Positions 42,218 through 50,482 of a DNA stretch of 64,000 nucleotides are shown in pieces. A program made the position numbers and the translations under genes. The DNA comes from Aeromicrobium sp. Root344 (lineage in GTDB: Bacteria > Actinomycetota > Actinomycetes > Propionibacteriales > Nocardioidaceae). A model generated the notes under the pieces. It was not told the origin of the DNA, did not search any database, and worked only from the letters and a program-made list of their open reading frames with translations. The DNA lies in the NCBI RefSeq assembly GCF_001425755.1, contig NZ_LMDH01000001.1, positions 1,620,060 through 1,684,059 of the forward strand. Direction: 5' to 3'. Positions within the stretch are counted from its first letter, which is position 1, and each line of letters starts with the position of its first letter.

Positions 42218-43609
42218 GTGAGCCTGGGTGGGGCCCGCTTCGAGGGCTTCACGTGGCGCCCGCTCGGCCGGCGCGACCCCGTCGTCGCCGGGCTCGATCT
42301 CACGATCGAGGCCGGCGAGCGGGTGCTGCTGATGGGCCCGAGTGGCGCCGGCAAGTCGACGCTCCTCCACGGCTTGGCGGGGGCTCTCGGCACGACGATC
42401 GCGGGTGAGCTGAGCGGCACGGCCCAGGTCGAGGGACGGCTGGGTCTGCTCCTGCAGAACCCCGCCGACGCAATCGTCGCCGAGCGCATGGGCCGCGACG
42501 TGGCGTTCGGGCCGGAGAACGCCGGCATGTCCCGCGACGAGATCTGGTCGCGGGTCGACGAGGCTCTGGCGTCGGTCGGCCTGACGTACGGGCGGGACCA
42601 CTTCTGCGCCGCTCTGTCCGGCGGCGAGCAGCAGCGGCTCGCGCTCGCGGGCGTGCTCGCGATGCGCCCCGACGTGCTGCTGCTCGACGAGCCGACCTCG
42701 ATGCTCGACGGCGACACCTCCGCCAGCGTGCGCGACGCGATCCTGTCGGCCGCTGAGGGTCGTACGTTGTTGATCGTCGAGCACCGCATCGAGCCGTGGC
42801 TCGATCACGTCGATCGAGTCGTCGTGCTGTCGGCCGAGGGCGCGATCGTGAGCGACGGCACCGTGCGGGCATTCCTCGACGGGCCTGCGCCGGCCGGCGT
42901 CTGGATGCCGGGGATGCCGACGCCGGCACCGCTGGACGTGCCGGCCGACCTCGTCCGGCCCGACGCCGAGGCGCTGTCGATCGCCGCCACCGAGGTGTCG
43001 GTCGAGCTCGTCACCCGTACGCTCCGCGGCACGCAGCGGACCCAGGCGCTCACGGACCTGACCGCCGCGATCAGCCCCGGTCGTACGACGGCATTCACCG
43101 GACCGAGCGGTGCCGGGAAGTCGACCGCACTGGCCGTGCTCGGCGGCCTGCTCAAGCCCGGCGGCGGGATGGTGACCCCTGAGCTGCGCCGATGGCGGTC
43201 GCGCCGGCTCGCCGGGGCCGTCGGCTGGGTGCCGCAGAACCCGGAGCACGGATTCCTGACCTCGACGGTCGGCGACGAGGTGCGTCACACGGCTCGGAAG
43301 CTCGGACGCGAGGTCGACGTCGACCGGGTGCTCGAGGTCTTCGGGCTGGGCCGCTTCGCGACGTCCAACCCGTATCGGCTGTCGGGCGGAGAGCAGCGCC
43401 GGCTGGCCCTCGCGGCGGCGCTGGCACACCGCCCCGGGGTCGTGCTGCTCGACGAGCCGACGGTCGGCCAGGACCCCTCGACGTGGGCGGCAGTGGTCGG
43501 CTGGATCGCCGCGGCGCGCTCCGCCGGGGCGACCGTCGCGTTGTCGACCCATGACGCCGACCTGCCGCTCGACGTCGAGCACCGCATGCGAGACGGGGTG
43601 CTGCAATGA
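42218..43609 (+). CDS. ykoD: ECF transporter ATPase YkoD (two fused ATPase domains)
   Basis: A 463-residue fusion of two ABC ATPases. Domain 1 has Walker A GPSGAGKST (residues 37-45), signature LSGGEQQRLALAG and Walker B LLLDEPTSMLD. Domain 2 repeats these: GPSGAGKST near 295, LSGGEQRRLALAAALA and VLLDEPTVGQD. This is the YkoD layout that powers uptake with YkoE and YkoC. The GTG start follows the ykoE stop directly, and the end overlaps ykoC (ATGA). Confidence 0.94.
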   Translation: MSLGGARFEGFTWRPLGRRDPVVAGLDLTIEAGERVLLMGPSGAGKSTLLHGLAGALGTTIAGELSGTAQVEGRLGLLLQNPADAIVAERMGRDVAFGPENAGMSRDEIWSRVDEALASVGLTYGRDHFCAALSGGEQQRLALAGVLAMRPDVLLLDEPTSMLDGDTSASVRDAILSAAEGRTLLIVEHRIEPWLDHVDRVVVLSAEGAIVSDGTVRAFLDGPAPAGVWMPGMPTPAPLDVPADLVRPDAEALSIAATEVSVELVTRTLRGTQRTQALTDLTAAISPGRTTAFTGPSGAGKSTALAVLGGLLKPGGGMVTPELRRWRSRRLAGAVGWVPQNPEHGFLTSTVGDEVRHTARKLGREVDVDRVLEVFGLGRFATSNPYRLSGGEQRRLALAAALAHRPGVVLLDEPTVGQDPSTWAAVVGWIAAARSAGATVALSTHDADLPLDVEHRMRDGVLQ

Positions 43610-44307
43610 GAAGTGTCGTGCTGCGGGCCAACCCGCTGGTGCAGCTCTCGGTCGGGCTGTTCTCGCTGCTCGGCTCGTTCTGGATCCGCAGCCTGCCGGT
43701 CGCGCTGATCGCCCTCGGCGCGTACGTCGTGGCGGGGCTGTTGCTCCTGCCGGGCTGGCGCTACCCCCTGGTGTGCCTGGGGTTCACCGCGATCGCGGCG
43801 GTGACGATCGTGTACTCGACGTGGCGTCTCGGCGGGCATGACGTCGAGGAGGCGGTCACTGCCGGACTGCGGATCGTCGTGCTCGCCGGTCCGGGCTCGG
43901 TGATGGCTGGTTACGTCGACCCGTCGCGACTCGCCGACCACCTCGCCCAGACCCTGCACCTGCCCGCCCGGCTGATCGCCGCGTTCGCCGGCGCGCTGCA
44001 GAAGTTCACCGGGTTCGGGCTCGCGTGGCAGCAGCTCGAGCGCGTACGCCGGGTGCGCGGCTTCGGCCCGTCCCGCAATCCCCTGGCGAACGGTGGCTAT
44101 GCCGCCAACATGTCGTTCGCGCTGCTCGTCCAGGCCCTGCGCGGCGCTTCGGCGACCTCGATCGCGATGGACGCCCGGGGGTTCGCGACGGCCCACGACC
44201 GTACGTGGGCGGAGCCTGCGCCATGGACCCGACTCGACCGCTGGGCACTGGTCGTCGCCGCCCTGCTGGGCTGCGTGCCGATCATCGCCCGCGTCGCCGG
44301 AGCGTGA
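43606..44307 (+). CDS. ykoC: ECF transporter T component YkoC
   Basis: A 233-residue integral membrane protein, with helices including LVQLSVGLFSLLGSFWI and ALIALGAYVVAGLLLLPG. The coupling motif ARGF is present in AMDARGFATAHDRTW; such A-R-G segments of EcfT bind the ATPases. It completes the thiamine-precursor transporter. The start overlaps ykoD by ATGA. Confidence 0.92.
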   Translation: MRSVVLRANPLVQLSVGLFSLLGSFWIRSLPVALIALGAYVVAGLLLLPGWRYPLVCLGFTAIAAVTIVYSTWRLGGHDVEEAVTAGLRIVVLAGPGSVMAGYVDPSRLADHLAQTLHLPARLIAAFAGALQKFTGFGLAWQQLERVRRVRGFGPSRNPLANGGYAANMSFALLVQALRGASATSIAMDARGFATAHDRTWAEPAPWTRLDRWALVVAALLGCVPIIARVAGA

Positions 44308-44353
44308 CCTCGGAGGTCATGGACACGGGTCGGCGTACGCGGGAGCCTGAGGC

Positions 44354-44725
44354 ATGAGCGTTGTCGCCGCCGTCGCGCTGGCGCTGTCCGGGATGATCCA
44401 CCTGCTGCCGTTGGTCGGCGTCGCCGGTCCGTCACGCGTGGCCCGGATGTACGACGTACGAGTCGACGGCCCCGACCTCGCTGTGCTGCTGGTGCACCGG
44501 GCGGTGCTGTTCGGCCTGCTCGCGGCGCTGCTGTTCGGCGGGGCGTTCGTCGACGACCTGCAGCCGTACGCGATCGGTGCCGGGCTGGCCAGTGACGTGG
44601 CGTTCCTGGTCGTCGCCCGGGCCCATCCCGGCCTCAACGCCGCGATGCAGCGGGTCGTCCGGGCCGACGTCGTGTCGATCGGGCTGCTGGTGGCCGCGGC
44701 GGTCAGCTGGTCTGTTGCTCGCTGA
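44354..44725 (+). CDS. Small four-helix membrane protein
   Basis: The 123 residues make about four hydrophobic helices (VVAAVALALSGMIHLLPLVG; LAVLLVHRAVLFGLLAALLF; AIGAGLASDVAFLVVA; ADVVSIGLLVAAAVSW). Similar small proteins are annotated only as membrane proteins. It lies 46 bases after ykoC on the same strand; whether it belongs to that operon is unclear. Its 3' end overlaps the convergent gene by 23 bases. Confidence 0.75.
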   Translation: MSVVAAVALALSGMIHLLPLVGVAGPSRVARMYDVRVDGPDLAVLLVHRAVLFGLLAALLFGGAFVDDLQPYAIGAGLASDVAFLVVARAHPGLNAAMQRVVRADVVSIGLLVAAAVSWSVAR

Positions 44726-45215
44726 GCAGCCGGATCTGGGTGATGACGTCCTGCCCGGCGTGGAACAGCGGGGAGAGCGGGTGGCGCCCACGGCCGAGAT
44801 CGTCCTCGGCCGCCTCGGCCGTACGTCCGCCGCCGACCGTGAGCAGCTGGAACCGCACGCGACCGGCACCGGGCAGGTCGAAGGTCGTGGTGGGCTCGCT
44901 CTGCCCGACGAAGACCTGCGCCATCGCGACGAACGAGCGCGTGGCCACGGCGACAGGTTCGTGCTCGCCTGCGCCGATCGTGCCGCCGCCCGTGCTGATG
45001 TACATGCTCGTCGTCCCGTCGATCAGCGAGACGATCGTGACGACCGCGGCGTCGTACCCGATCTCCATGAGCACGCCGTAGACCCGGTCGGGGTCGGCAT
45101 CGACGGCGAGCCCGAGGTCTGCCGGCGAGGTCGAGAGCACCAGACGCCGCAGACCCGCACTGCCCTCGCCGTCGTCCCCGGCTGCCGGTGCCGTCTCCCG
45201 CTTGCGTCCCCACAT
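44703..45215 (-). CDS. Conserved hypothetical actinobacterial protein
   Basis: The 170-residue soluble protein has a charged N-terminus (MWGRKRETAPAAGDD) and a mixed alpha/beta domain with GYDAAVVTIVSLIDGTTSMY, STGGGTIGAGEH and FHAGQDVITQIRLLSEQ. The last phrase recalls profilin-like or roadblock-like folds, but I do not recognise the family. The ATG at 45215 has TAGGCT 8 bases upstream. A longer frame to 45512 would overlap the MaoC gene and its promoter and is rejected. The gene overlaps the convergent membrane-protein gene by 23 bases. Confidence 0.72.
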   Translation of the reverse strand: MWGRKRETAPAAGDDGEGSAGLRRLVLSTSPADLGLAVDADPDRVYGVLMEIGYDAAVVTIVSLIDGTTSMYISTGGGTIGAGEHEPVAVATRSFVAMAQVFVGQSEPTTTFDLPGAGRVRFQLLTVGGGRTAEAAEDDLGRGRHPLSPLFHAGQDVITQIRLLSEQQTS

Positions 45216-45278
45216 GCGGCAGGAGCCTAGCCCGCGTCGGGGAAGCGGCCCCTCTGGCGCGCGGACTGTCGAACGTAC

Positions 45279-45306
45279 TAGGGTGCCGACTAAGCAAGCG
45301 CTTAGT
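45279..45306 (+). promoter_or_regulatory. Promoter and palindromic operator of the MaoC-ACAD operon
   Basis: TAGGGT at 45279-45284 is a likely -10 box. It is followed by ACTAAGC-AAGC-GCTTAGT (45289-45306), a perfect inverted repeat that would cover the transcription start. The AAGCN4GCTT core is like operators of TetR-type regulators of actinobacterial fatty-acid and steroid genes. No regulator gene is adjacent. Confidence 0.65.
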
Positions 45307-45323
45307 GACCCCGGAGGTACTTC

Positions 45324-45782
45324 ATGCCACGCGTGTTCGACAGTCTCGACGACTTCAAGGCAGCCGCCGGGGAGGTGCTCGGCACCAGCGACTGGATGAC
45401 CATCACGCAGGAGCAGGTCGACACGTTCGCGGACGCGACCCACGACCACCAGTGGATCCACGTCGACCCCGAGCGCGCCGCCACGGGGCCGTTCGGCGGG
45501 ACGATCGCGCACGGCTACCTGACGTTGGCGTTGCTGCCGGCGTTCGCCGAGCAGATCTACACGATCAACGGCCTGGCGTTCGGCATGAACTACGGCGCCA
45601 ACAAGCTGCGCTTCCCCAACCCCGTCCCGGTCGGCGCCAAGCTCCGCGCCACCGCGACGCTCAAGGAGACGTCCGACATCGCGATCGGCACCCAGGCGGT
45701 CGTCAGCTTCGTGATCGAGATCGACGGTGCGGACAAGCCCGCCTGCGTCGCCGAGGTCGTCTACGTCATGGCAGGTGCCTGA
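45324..45782 (+). CDS. MaoC-family (R)-specific enoyl-CoA hydratase
   Basis: A 152-residue hot-dog-fold protein. The hydratase motif DATHDHQWIHVDPERAA contains the catalytic Asp and His, and AHGYLTLALLPAFAEQIY and NYGANKLRFPNPVPVG are also typical. It hydrates trans-2-enoyl-CoA. GGAGG stands 8 bases before the ATG. It is first in a run with acyl-CoA dehydrogenase and SDR genes, behind a TetR-like operator. Confidence 0.93.
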   Translation: MPRVFDSLDDFKAAAGEVLGTSDWMTITQEQVDTFADATHDHQWIHVDPERAATGPFGGTIAHGYLTLALLPAFAEQIYTINGLAFGMNYGANKLRFPNPVPVGAKLRATATLKETSDIAIGTQAVVSFVIEIDGADKPACVAEVVYVMAGA

Positions 45783-45783
45783 G

Positions 45784-46998
45784 ATGGACTTCTCCTACGA
45801 CGCCAAGACGCAGGACCTCATCGGTCAGATGGAAGCGTTCATGGACGAGGTCATCTATCCGGCCGAGCCCACGGCGCACGAGCAGATGCAGGCCGCGATC
45901 AAGGACGACACCTGGTCGCCGCCGGCGATCCTCAAGGACCTGCAGGCCGAGGCCAAGAAGCGCGGACTGTGGAACTTCTTCCTCCCGGGCGACGAGGGTG
46001 CCGGGCTGACGAATCTCCAGTACGCCCCCCTGGCCGAGATCACCGGACGCAGCATCCAGCTCGCCCCGGCTGCGGTCAACTGCGCGGCCCCCGACACGGG
46101 CAACATGGAAGTGCTGCACATGTTCGGCACGCCGGAGCAGAAGAAGCAGTGGCTCGAGCCGCTGCTCGCCGGCGAGATCCGGTCGTCGTTCGCGATGACG
46201 GAGCCCAAGGTGGCCTCGTCCGACGCGACCAACATCGAGACGGCGATCGTCAAGGACGGTGACGACTACGTCATCAACGGCCGCAAGTGGTGGATCACCG
46301 GCGCGATGAACCCGAACGCCAAGATCTTCATCGTGATGGGCAAGACCGACCCGTCCGCCGAGCGGCACCGCCAGCAGTCGATGATCCTCGTCGAGCGCGA
46401 CACCCCCGGCTTCGAGATCGAGCGCGGGATGCACGTCTTCGGCTACAACGACCGTGACCATGGCGGCCACGCCGAGATCTCGTTCACGGACGTACGCGTG
46501 CCCGCAAGCAACCTGATCGGCGCCGAGGGTGAGGGCTTCGCGATCGCCCAGGCGCGCCTCGGACCCGGCCGTATCCACCACTGCATGCGGTCGCTCGGCA
46601 TCGCCGAACGTGCGGTCGAGATGATGAGCAAGCGGGCGCTCGACCGGGTCGCGTTCGGCAAGCCGATCGCCGACCAGGGCGTCGTCCGCGACTGGATCGC
46701 CGAGTCGCGCGTACGCATCGAGCAGCTGCGACTGCTGGTGCTCAAGACCGCATGGCTGATGGACACCGCCGGCAACCGAGGCGCCCACACCGAGATCCAG
46801 GCCATCAAGATCGCGACGCCGCAGACCGTGGAGTGGATCCTCGACAAGGCGATCCAGGTGCACGGCGCCGGTGGCCTGAGCCAGGACTTCCCGCTCGCCG
46901 AGTGGTTCGCCGGCATCCGTACGCTGCGGTTCGCCGACGGGCCCGACGAGGTGCACAAGAACTCGCTGGCGCGCGCCGAGCTCAAGAAGCACGCCTGA
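45784..46998 (+). CDS. Acyl-CoA dehydrogenase
   Basis: A 404-residue flavoenzyme with ACAD motifs: FAMTEPKVASSDATNIETAI (FAD/substrate region), GRKWWITGAMNPNAKIFIVM, GPGRIHHCMRSLGIAERAVE and the C-terminal QVHGAGGLSQDFPLAEWFAG, then DGPDEVHKNSLAR. It belongs to the long, plant-ACAD11-like branch in which no clear Glu base is seen at the usual place, so the substrate is uncertain. The ATG is one base after the MaoC stop, so the two are co-translated. Confidence 0.92.
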   Translation: MDFSYDAKTQDLIGQMEAFMDEVIYPAEPTAHEQMQAAIKDDTWSPPAILKDLQAEAKKRGLWNFFLPGDEGAGLTNLQYAPLAEITGRSIQLAPAAVNCAAPDTGNMEVLHMFGTPEQKKQWLEPLLAGEIRSSFAMTEPKVASSDATNIETAIVKDGDDYVINGRKWWITGAMNPNAKIFIVMGKTDPSAERHRQQSMILVERDTPGFEIERGMHVFGYNDRDHGGHAEISFTDVRVPASNLIGAEGEGFAIAQARLGPGRIHHCMRSLGIAERAVEMMSKRALDRVAFGKPIADQGVVRDWIAESRVRIEQLRLLVLKTAWLMDTAGNRGAHTEIQAIKIATPQTVEWILDKAIQVHGAGGLSQDFPLAEWFAGIRTLRFADGPDEVHKNSLARAELKKHA

Positions 46999-47000
46999 CG

Positions 47001-47798
47001 ATGGAGCTCTCCGGAGCCAGCACGATCGTCACGGGCGCGGCGAGCGGCATCGGTGAGGCGATCGCCCAGCGCCTGCTGGAGCGCGGCGCATCCGTGGTCA
47101 TCGGCGACCTCGACGGCGACCGGCTCGCGGAGACGGCTGCGCGCTTGTCGGCGTCGCACCCGGGACGCGTGTCGTACGTCGCGGGCGATGCTTCTGATGC
47201 CTCGCACGTGGCTGCGCTGATCGAGGCTGCTGGTGAGGTCGATGCCTACTTCGCCAACGCCGGCGTCTTCAAGGGCTTCGGGCTCGAGGCCACGGATGAC
47301 GAGTGGGCGCTGTCGTGGGACGTCAACGTCAAGGCGCACGTGGTCGCGGCGCGTGCCCTGGTGCCGGGTTGGGTCTCGCGGGGCAGGGGTTGTTTCGTCA
47401 GCACGGCCTCGGCGGCTGGCTTGCTGACGCAGCTGGGCTCTCCGACGTACTCGACGACCAAGCACGCGGCGGTTGGCTTCGCCGAGTGGCTCGCTGCGAC
47501 CTACGGCGATCGGGGCGTGCAGGTCTGCTGTCTGTGCCCCATGGGCGTACGCACCGACATGCTGGTCGAGGGCGAGACGAGCGCGGTCGGTGATGCGCGC
47601 CTCGGCATGAAGTCGGTCGTCTCCGCGGGCGAGACGTTGTCGCCGCTGGCGGTCGCGGACGTGCTGCTGGAGGCCGTGGTCGCGGGGACGTTCTTCGCCC
47701 TCCCGCACGCCGACGTCGGCGCGATGTATGCCCGCAAGGCGGCCAACGCGGATCACTGGATCGCCGGTATGCAGCGGTTCCGCGCCAGCCTGGAGTGA
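47001..47798 (+). CDS. Short-chain dehydrogenase/reductase
   Basis: A 265-residue Rossmann enzyme with TGAASGIGEAIAQ at the N-terminus (cofactor Gly motif), a YFANAGVF loop, the catalytic Ser in VSTASAAGLL and YSTTK for the Tyr-Lys pair. Asp-38-like GDLDGDR after strand 2 suggests NAD(H) rather than NADP(H). It follows the acyl-CoA dehydrogenase by 2 bases, so it probably oxidises the hydroxy product in this beta-oxidation-like set. Confidence 0.93.
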   Translation: MELSGASTIVTGAASGIGEAIAQRLLERGASVVIGDLDGDRLAETAARLSASHPGRVSYVAGDASDASHVAALIEAAGEVDAYFANAGVFKGFGLEATDDEWALSWDVNVKAHVVAARALVPGWVSRGRGCFVSTASAAGLLTQLGSPTYSTTKHAAVGFAEWLAATYGDRGVQVCCLCPMGVRTDMLVEGETSAVGDARLGMKSVVSAGETLSPLAVADVLLEAVVAGTFFALPHADVGAMYARKAANADHWIAGMQRFRASLE

Positions 47799-47826
47799 GT
47801 GTGGAGTCGTCTATGAGGGCGTGGTC

Positions 47827-48162
47827 GTGAATCAGTCATCGAGAGCGCAGGAGGTGCTGAGTCACGTCCTCGAGGGAATCAGCGCCTTGGGCGGGGAATG
47901 GGCGACCGAGGTCGAGGCAGCCTGGACAGAGGGGAATGACGTGCTGTGTCTGGTGTATCGACAGCCGCGTATGTATGCCGACGTCAGGCTGGGCTTGCGC
48001 CGGAGCGTCGAGCCGGACTGGTCCATCGAGGGGGTGGTCGATGAGATCCTCGTGGGCGAGTTGGGAGAGCCACTGGGGAGCCGCCACGACAGCCTGCAGG
48101 CGGACGCAGACGGTGTGATGTGGTGGACGGGAAACCTGCCGGAATGGAAGCAACGCCGCTAG
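47827..48162 (+). CDS. Hypothetical protein
   Basis: The 111-residue soluble protein has AQEVLSHVLEGISALGGEW, a beta-rich centre with VLCLVYRQPRMYADVRLGL, and a C-terminal WWTGNLPEWKQRR. The GTG at 47827 is chosen because GAGG lies 8 bases before it; GTG at 47821 is an alternative. GC content is lower than in its neighbours, as for the HNH gene next to it. No family recognised; small immunity-like proteins have similar size, but there is no firm support. Confidence 0.65.
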   Translation: MNQSSRAQEVLSHVLEGISALGGEWATEVEAAWTEGNDVLCLVYRQPRMYADVRLGLRRSVEPDWSIEGVVDEILVGELGEPLGSRHDSLQADADGVMWWTGNLPEWKQRR

Positions 48163-48233
48163 ACGCGGAGGTTTGTTCACAGCCGGGATTGCAGCCGAAA
48201 AGACGTGTCAGTGGTGGCGTCTAGGTTGGAAGT

Positions 48234-49478
48234 ATGTTCACCGAAACCGCTCCTGAGGCCGTGCTGGCCGAGGTGCGGGGACATGATTTCGGTGCCGACC
48301 GGGGTCCGAGGTTCGGGGCCAACCGGATCGATGCGATCGTCGCACTGGACCGGGCGATCAGCGCCGCGCAGGCCGAGCAGATGGCGCAGATCGCGGCCCT
48401 GCACGCGGACAGGGTCGCGTTGACCGGTGTCGGCCGCCCGGACCCGACGATCTCGGTGATCGGTGAGATTTCCATGGCTAGGACGGTCGGTCTGGCTGCT
48501 GCGGGCACGCAGGTCGGGACCGCGCTCGGGGTGGAACGGCTGCCCGAGGTCCAGGTGTTGTTCCTGGCCGGGCAGCTGTCCGAACCGGTGGTCCGGGCCG
48601 TCGTCAACGAATCGGTCTCGTTGAGTGCCGACGACCTGCTCGTTCTGGATGGGGAGATCGCTGCCCAGCTGGTCGGGCTGACCCGCCATGAGGCGGCCCG
48701 GCTCACCGCTCGCGCTGTCATCCGCATCGATGCCGAAGCGGCAGCCGTCCGGGCCGAACGCAACCGCGCCGACCAACGGGTGTCGCTGTTCCCCGACACC
48801 GATGGTGTCGCCCATTTGCACGCACGTGGGCCGGCTGAGCAGATCGTCGCCGCCCACGCTGCGCTGGACCAGCACGCGCGAGCGCTGCGGGCGGCTGGGG
48901 ACCCGCGTACGTTGGGGCAGATCATGACCCAGACACTGGTCGAGAGGGTCACCGGGCAGTCGTATGCGGAGGACACCAACGTCGAGGTCCACCTGGTCAT
49001 GGACGCTGAGACGTTCACCGGACAAGACACCGGCGAACCCGTTGACCTGGCAGGCTACGGCCCCATCTCACCCTCGGTCGCTGACGACATCATCGCCGGC
49101 GCACCCAACGCCTGGATCCGCCGGTTCCTCGTCGACCCCGTCGACGGCACCCTCATCGTGCGCGAACCGCGCCGCCGCCACTTCGACACCACCACCGCCA
49201 GCCACATCAGAGCCCGCGACCAACGCTGCCGCCAACCCGGTTGCGATTTGAAGATTCGCCAGCACGACCACATTCACGCCCACATCGACGGCGGCGAATC
49301 CACAGCCACCAACGGTCAAGGCCTCTGCACCAGATCCCACACGATCAAACACCTACCCGGTTGGAAGGTCACCCCCGACGGCAACACGACGGTCTGGACA
49401 ACCCCGACCGGCCACACCTACATCTCCCGACCACCACCACTACTCCCCAAAGACCAACCCCACCACCCCCGCGAATAG
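48234..49478 (+). CDS. DUF222 and HNH endonuclease-domain protein (13E12 family)
   Basis: The 414 residues combine the helical DUF222 region (about 25-280) with a C-terminal HNH module: RDQRCRQPGCDLKIRQHDHI, then GLCTRSHTIKHLPGW. Two cysteines, His clusters and the H-T-I-KH segment give the zinc/metal site. Such 13E12-repeat proteins are multi-copy in actinobacteria and are often tied to mobile elements, though a role is unproven. Codon use is less G/C-rich than the flanks. TAGGTT lies 6 bases before the ATG (leaderless). Confidence 0.93.
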   Translation: MFTETAPEAVLAEVRGHDFGADRGPRFGANRIDAIVALDRAISAAQAEQMAQIAALHADRVALTGVGRPDPTISVIGEISMARTVGLAAAGTQVGTALGVERLPEVQVLFLAGQLSEPVVRAVVNESVSLSADDLLVLDGEIAAQLVGLTRHEAARLTARAVIRIDAEAAAVRAERNRADQRVSLFPDTDGVAHLHARGPAEQIVAAHAALDQHARALRAAGDPRTLGQIMTQTLVERVTGQSYAEDTNVEVHLVMDAETFTGQDTGEPVDLAGYGPISPSVADDIIAGAPNAWIRRFLVDPVDGTLIVREPRRRHFDTTTASHIRARDQRCRQPGCDLKIRQHDHIHAHIDGGESTATNGQGLCTRSHTIKHLPGWKVTPDGNTTVWTTPTGHTYISRPPPLLPKDQPHHPRE

Positions 49479-49523
49479 GGCTGGAAGCAGTAGAGAATCA
49501 CCTGTGAGCAAGACCCGCTTTCA

Positions 49524-49802
49524 TCAGTCAGGTGCGCACATCGAGCGAACCCAGTCGTCACCCACAGAGCGACGTTCGGCTTCTTCGTTGGTGTCCAGAT
49601 CGAGCACGTCGATGAGTGTTCGATCATCCTCCACAACGTGGTTCATTCCGACGACCCGATAGGCGTCCGCGTTGTCGGGATGCTCTCCTCCGCAAAGGAA
49701 GCACCAGTCGCCGTCAGGACGAGTCACGTACAGCACCGGGCGTGCACCATCGAACACATGGGTGCATACGTAGCTCTTTGCGTGGATCGCCTGATCGGTC
49801 AC
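49524..49802 (-). CDS. Hypothetical CxxC protein
   Basis: A 92-residue protein with YVCTHVFDGARPVLYVTRPD, then GDWCFLCGGEH (a CxxC pair) and VGMNHVVEDDRTLIDVLDLD. The CTHVF and DWCFLCG spacing suggests that three or four cysteines bind a metal. Similar small proteins are annotated only as hypothetical. The GTG start has AGGAAGA about 9 bases before it. Convergent with the HNH gene; composition is again less G/C-rich. Confidence 0.68.
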   Translation of the reverse strand: MTDQAIHAKSYVCTHVFDGARPVLYVTRPDGDWCFLCGGEHPDNADAYRVVGMNHVVEDDRTLIDVLDLDTNEEAERRSVGDDWVRSMCAPD

Positions 49803-49849
49803 TTGGCTATCTTCCTATGAGCGTGGGCTTTCCTGGGCCCCAAGCCGAC

Positions 49850-50482
49850 TCACCCGCCGAGCAGCCCCCGGTCGTACGCCGTCGCCACCGCCGAGGCCCG
49901 GTCGTTGACGCCGAGCTTGGTGTAGACGTGACCGAGGTGGGTCTTGACCGTTGCCTCGCTGACGAACAACGCTCGGGCGATCTCGCGGTTGGACCGCCCC
50001 TTCGCGACCAGTGCGAGGACGTCGGTCTCCCGGCCGCTCAACGCCTCGGAGCCGGCGGTCCGCACGCGCGAGACCACGCGCGTCGCGACTGCGGGTGAGA
50101 GCACCGACTCCCCGGCAGCGGCGGCACGGATCGCAGCGAACAGGTCATCCCGCGGCGCGTCCTTGAGCAGGTAGCCGGTCGCCCCGGCATCCAGCGCTGC
50201 CATGATGTCGCGGTCGGTGTCGTACGTCGTGAGGACCAGGACGTGGGCCCGGCTGCCGCCTGCCGCCAGCGCCGCGATGGCGTCGAGCCCGCTGCCGCCC
50301 GGCATCCGCAGGTCCATCAGCACGACGTCGGGATCGAGGTCCGCCGCCAGTGCCACGGCCTCGACGCCGTCCCCAGCCTCGCCGACGACCAGGAAGTCGG
50401 GGGACGACTCGCACATGCCCCGCAGCCCATCGCGTACGACCGGGTGGTCGTCGACCAGGAGCAGCCGGATCGCCTCAGCCAT
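49850..50482 (-). CDS. Two-component response regulator, NarL/LuxR type
   Basis: The 210 residues comprise a receiver domain (LLLVDDHPVVRDGL, phospho-Asp in DVVLMDLRMPGGSGLDAI, T and K in VLTTYDT and LLKDAP) and a LuxR helix-turn-helix (LSGRETDVLALVAKGRSNRE, then EIARALFVSEATVKTHLGHV). It overlaps the histidine kinase gene by 8 bases and is its partner. It probably controls the ABC operon in which it lies. Confidence 0.95.
   Translation of the reverse strand: MAEAIRLLLVDDHPVVRDGLRGMCESSPDFLVVGEAGDGVEAVALAADLDPDVVLMDLRMPGGSGLDAIAALAAGGSRAHVLVLTTYDTDRDIMAALDAGATGYLLKDAPRDDLFAAIRAAAAGESVLSPAVATRVVSRVRTAGSEALSGRETDVLALVAKGRSNREIARALFVSEATVKTHLGHVYTKLGVNDRASAVATAYDRGLLGG

Noticed and set aside
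44703-45512. Extended start of the minus-strand hypothetical gene to 45512
   Set aside because: It would cross the MaoC promoter, operator and coding start; the ATG at 45215 fits better.
47001-47798. Frame from 46752 as a longer SDR
   Set aside because: The first 83 codons overlap the acyl-CoA dehydrogenase and lack the Rossmann start, which begins at 47001.
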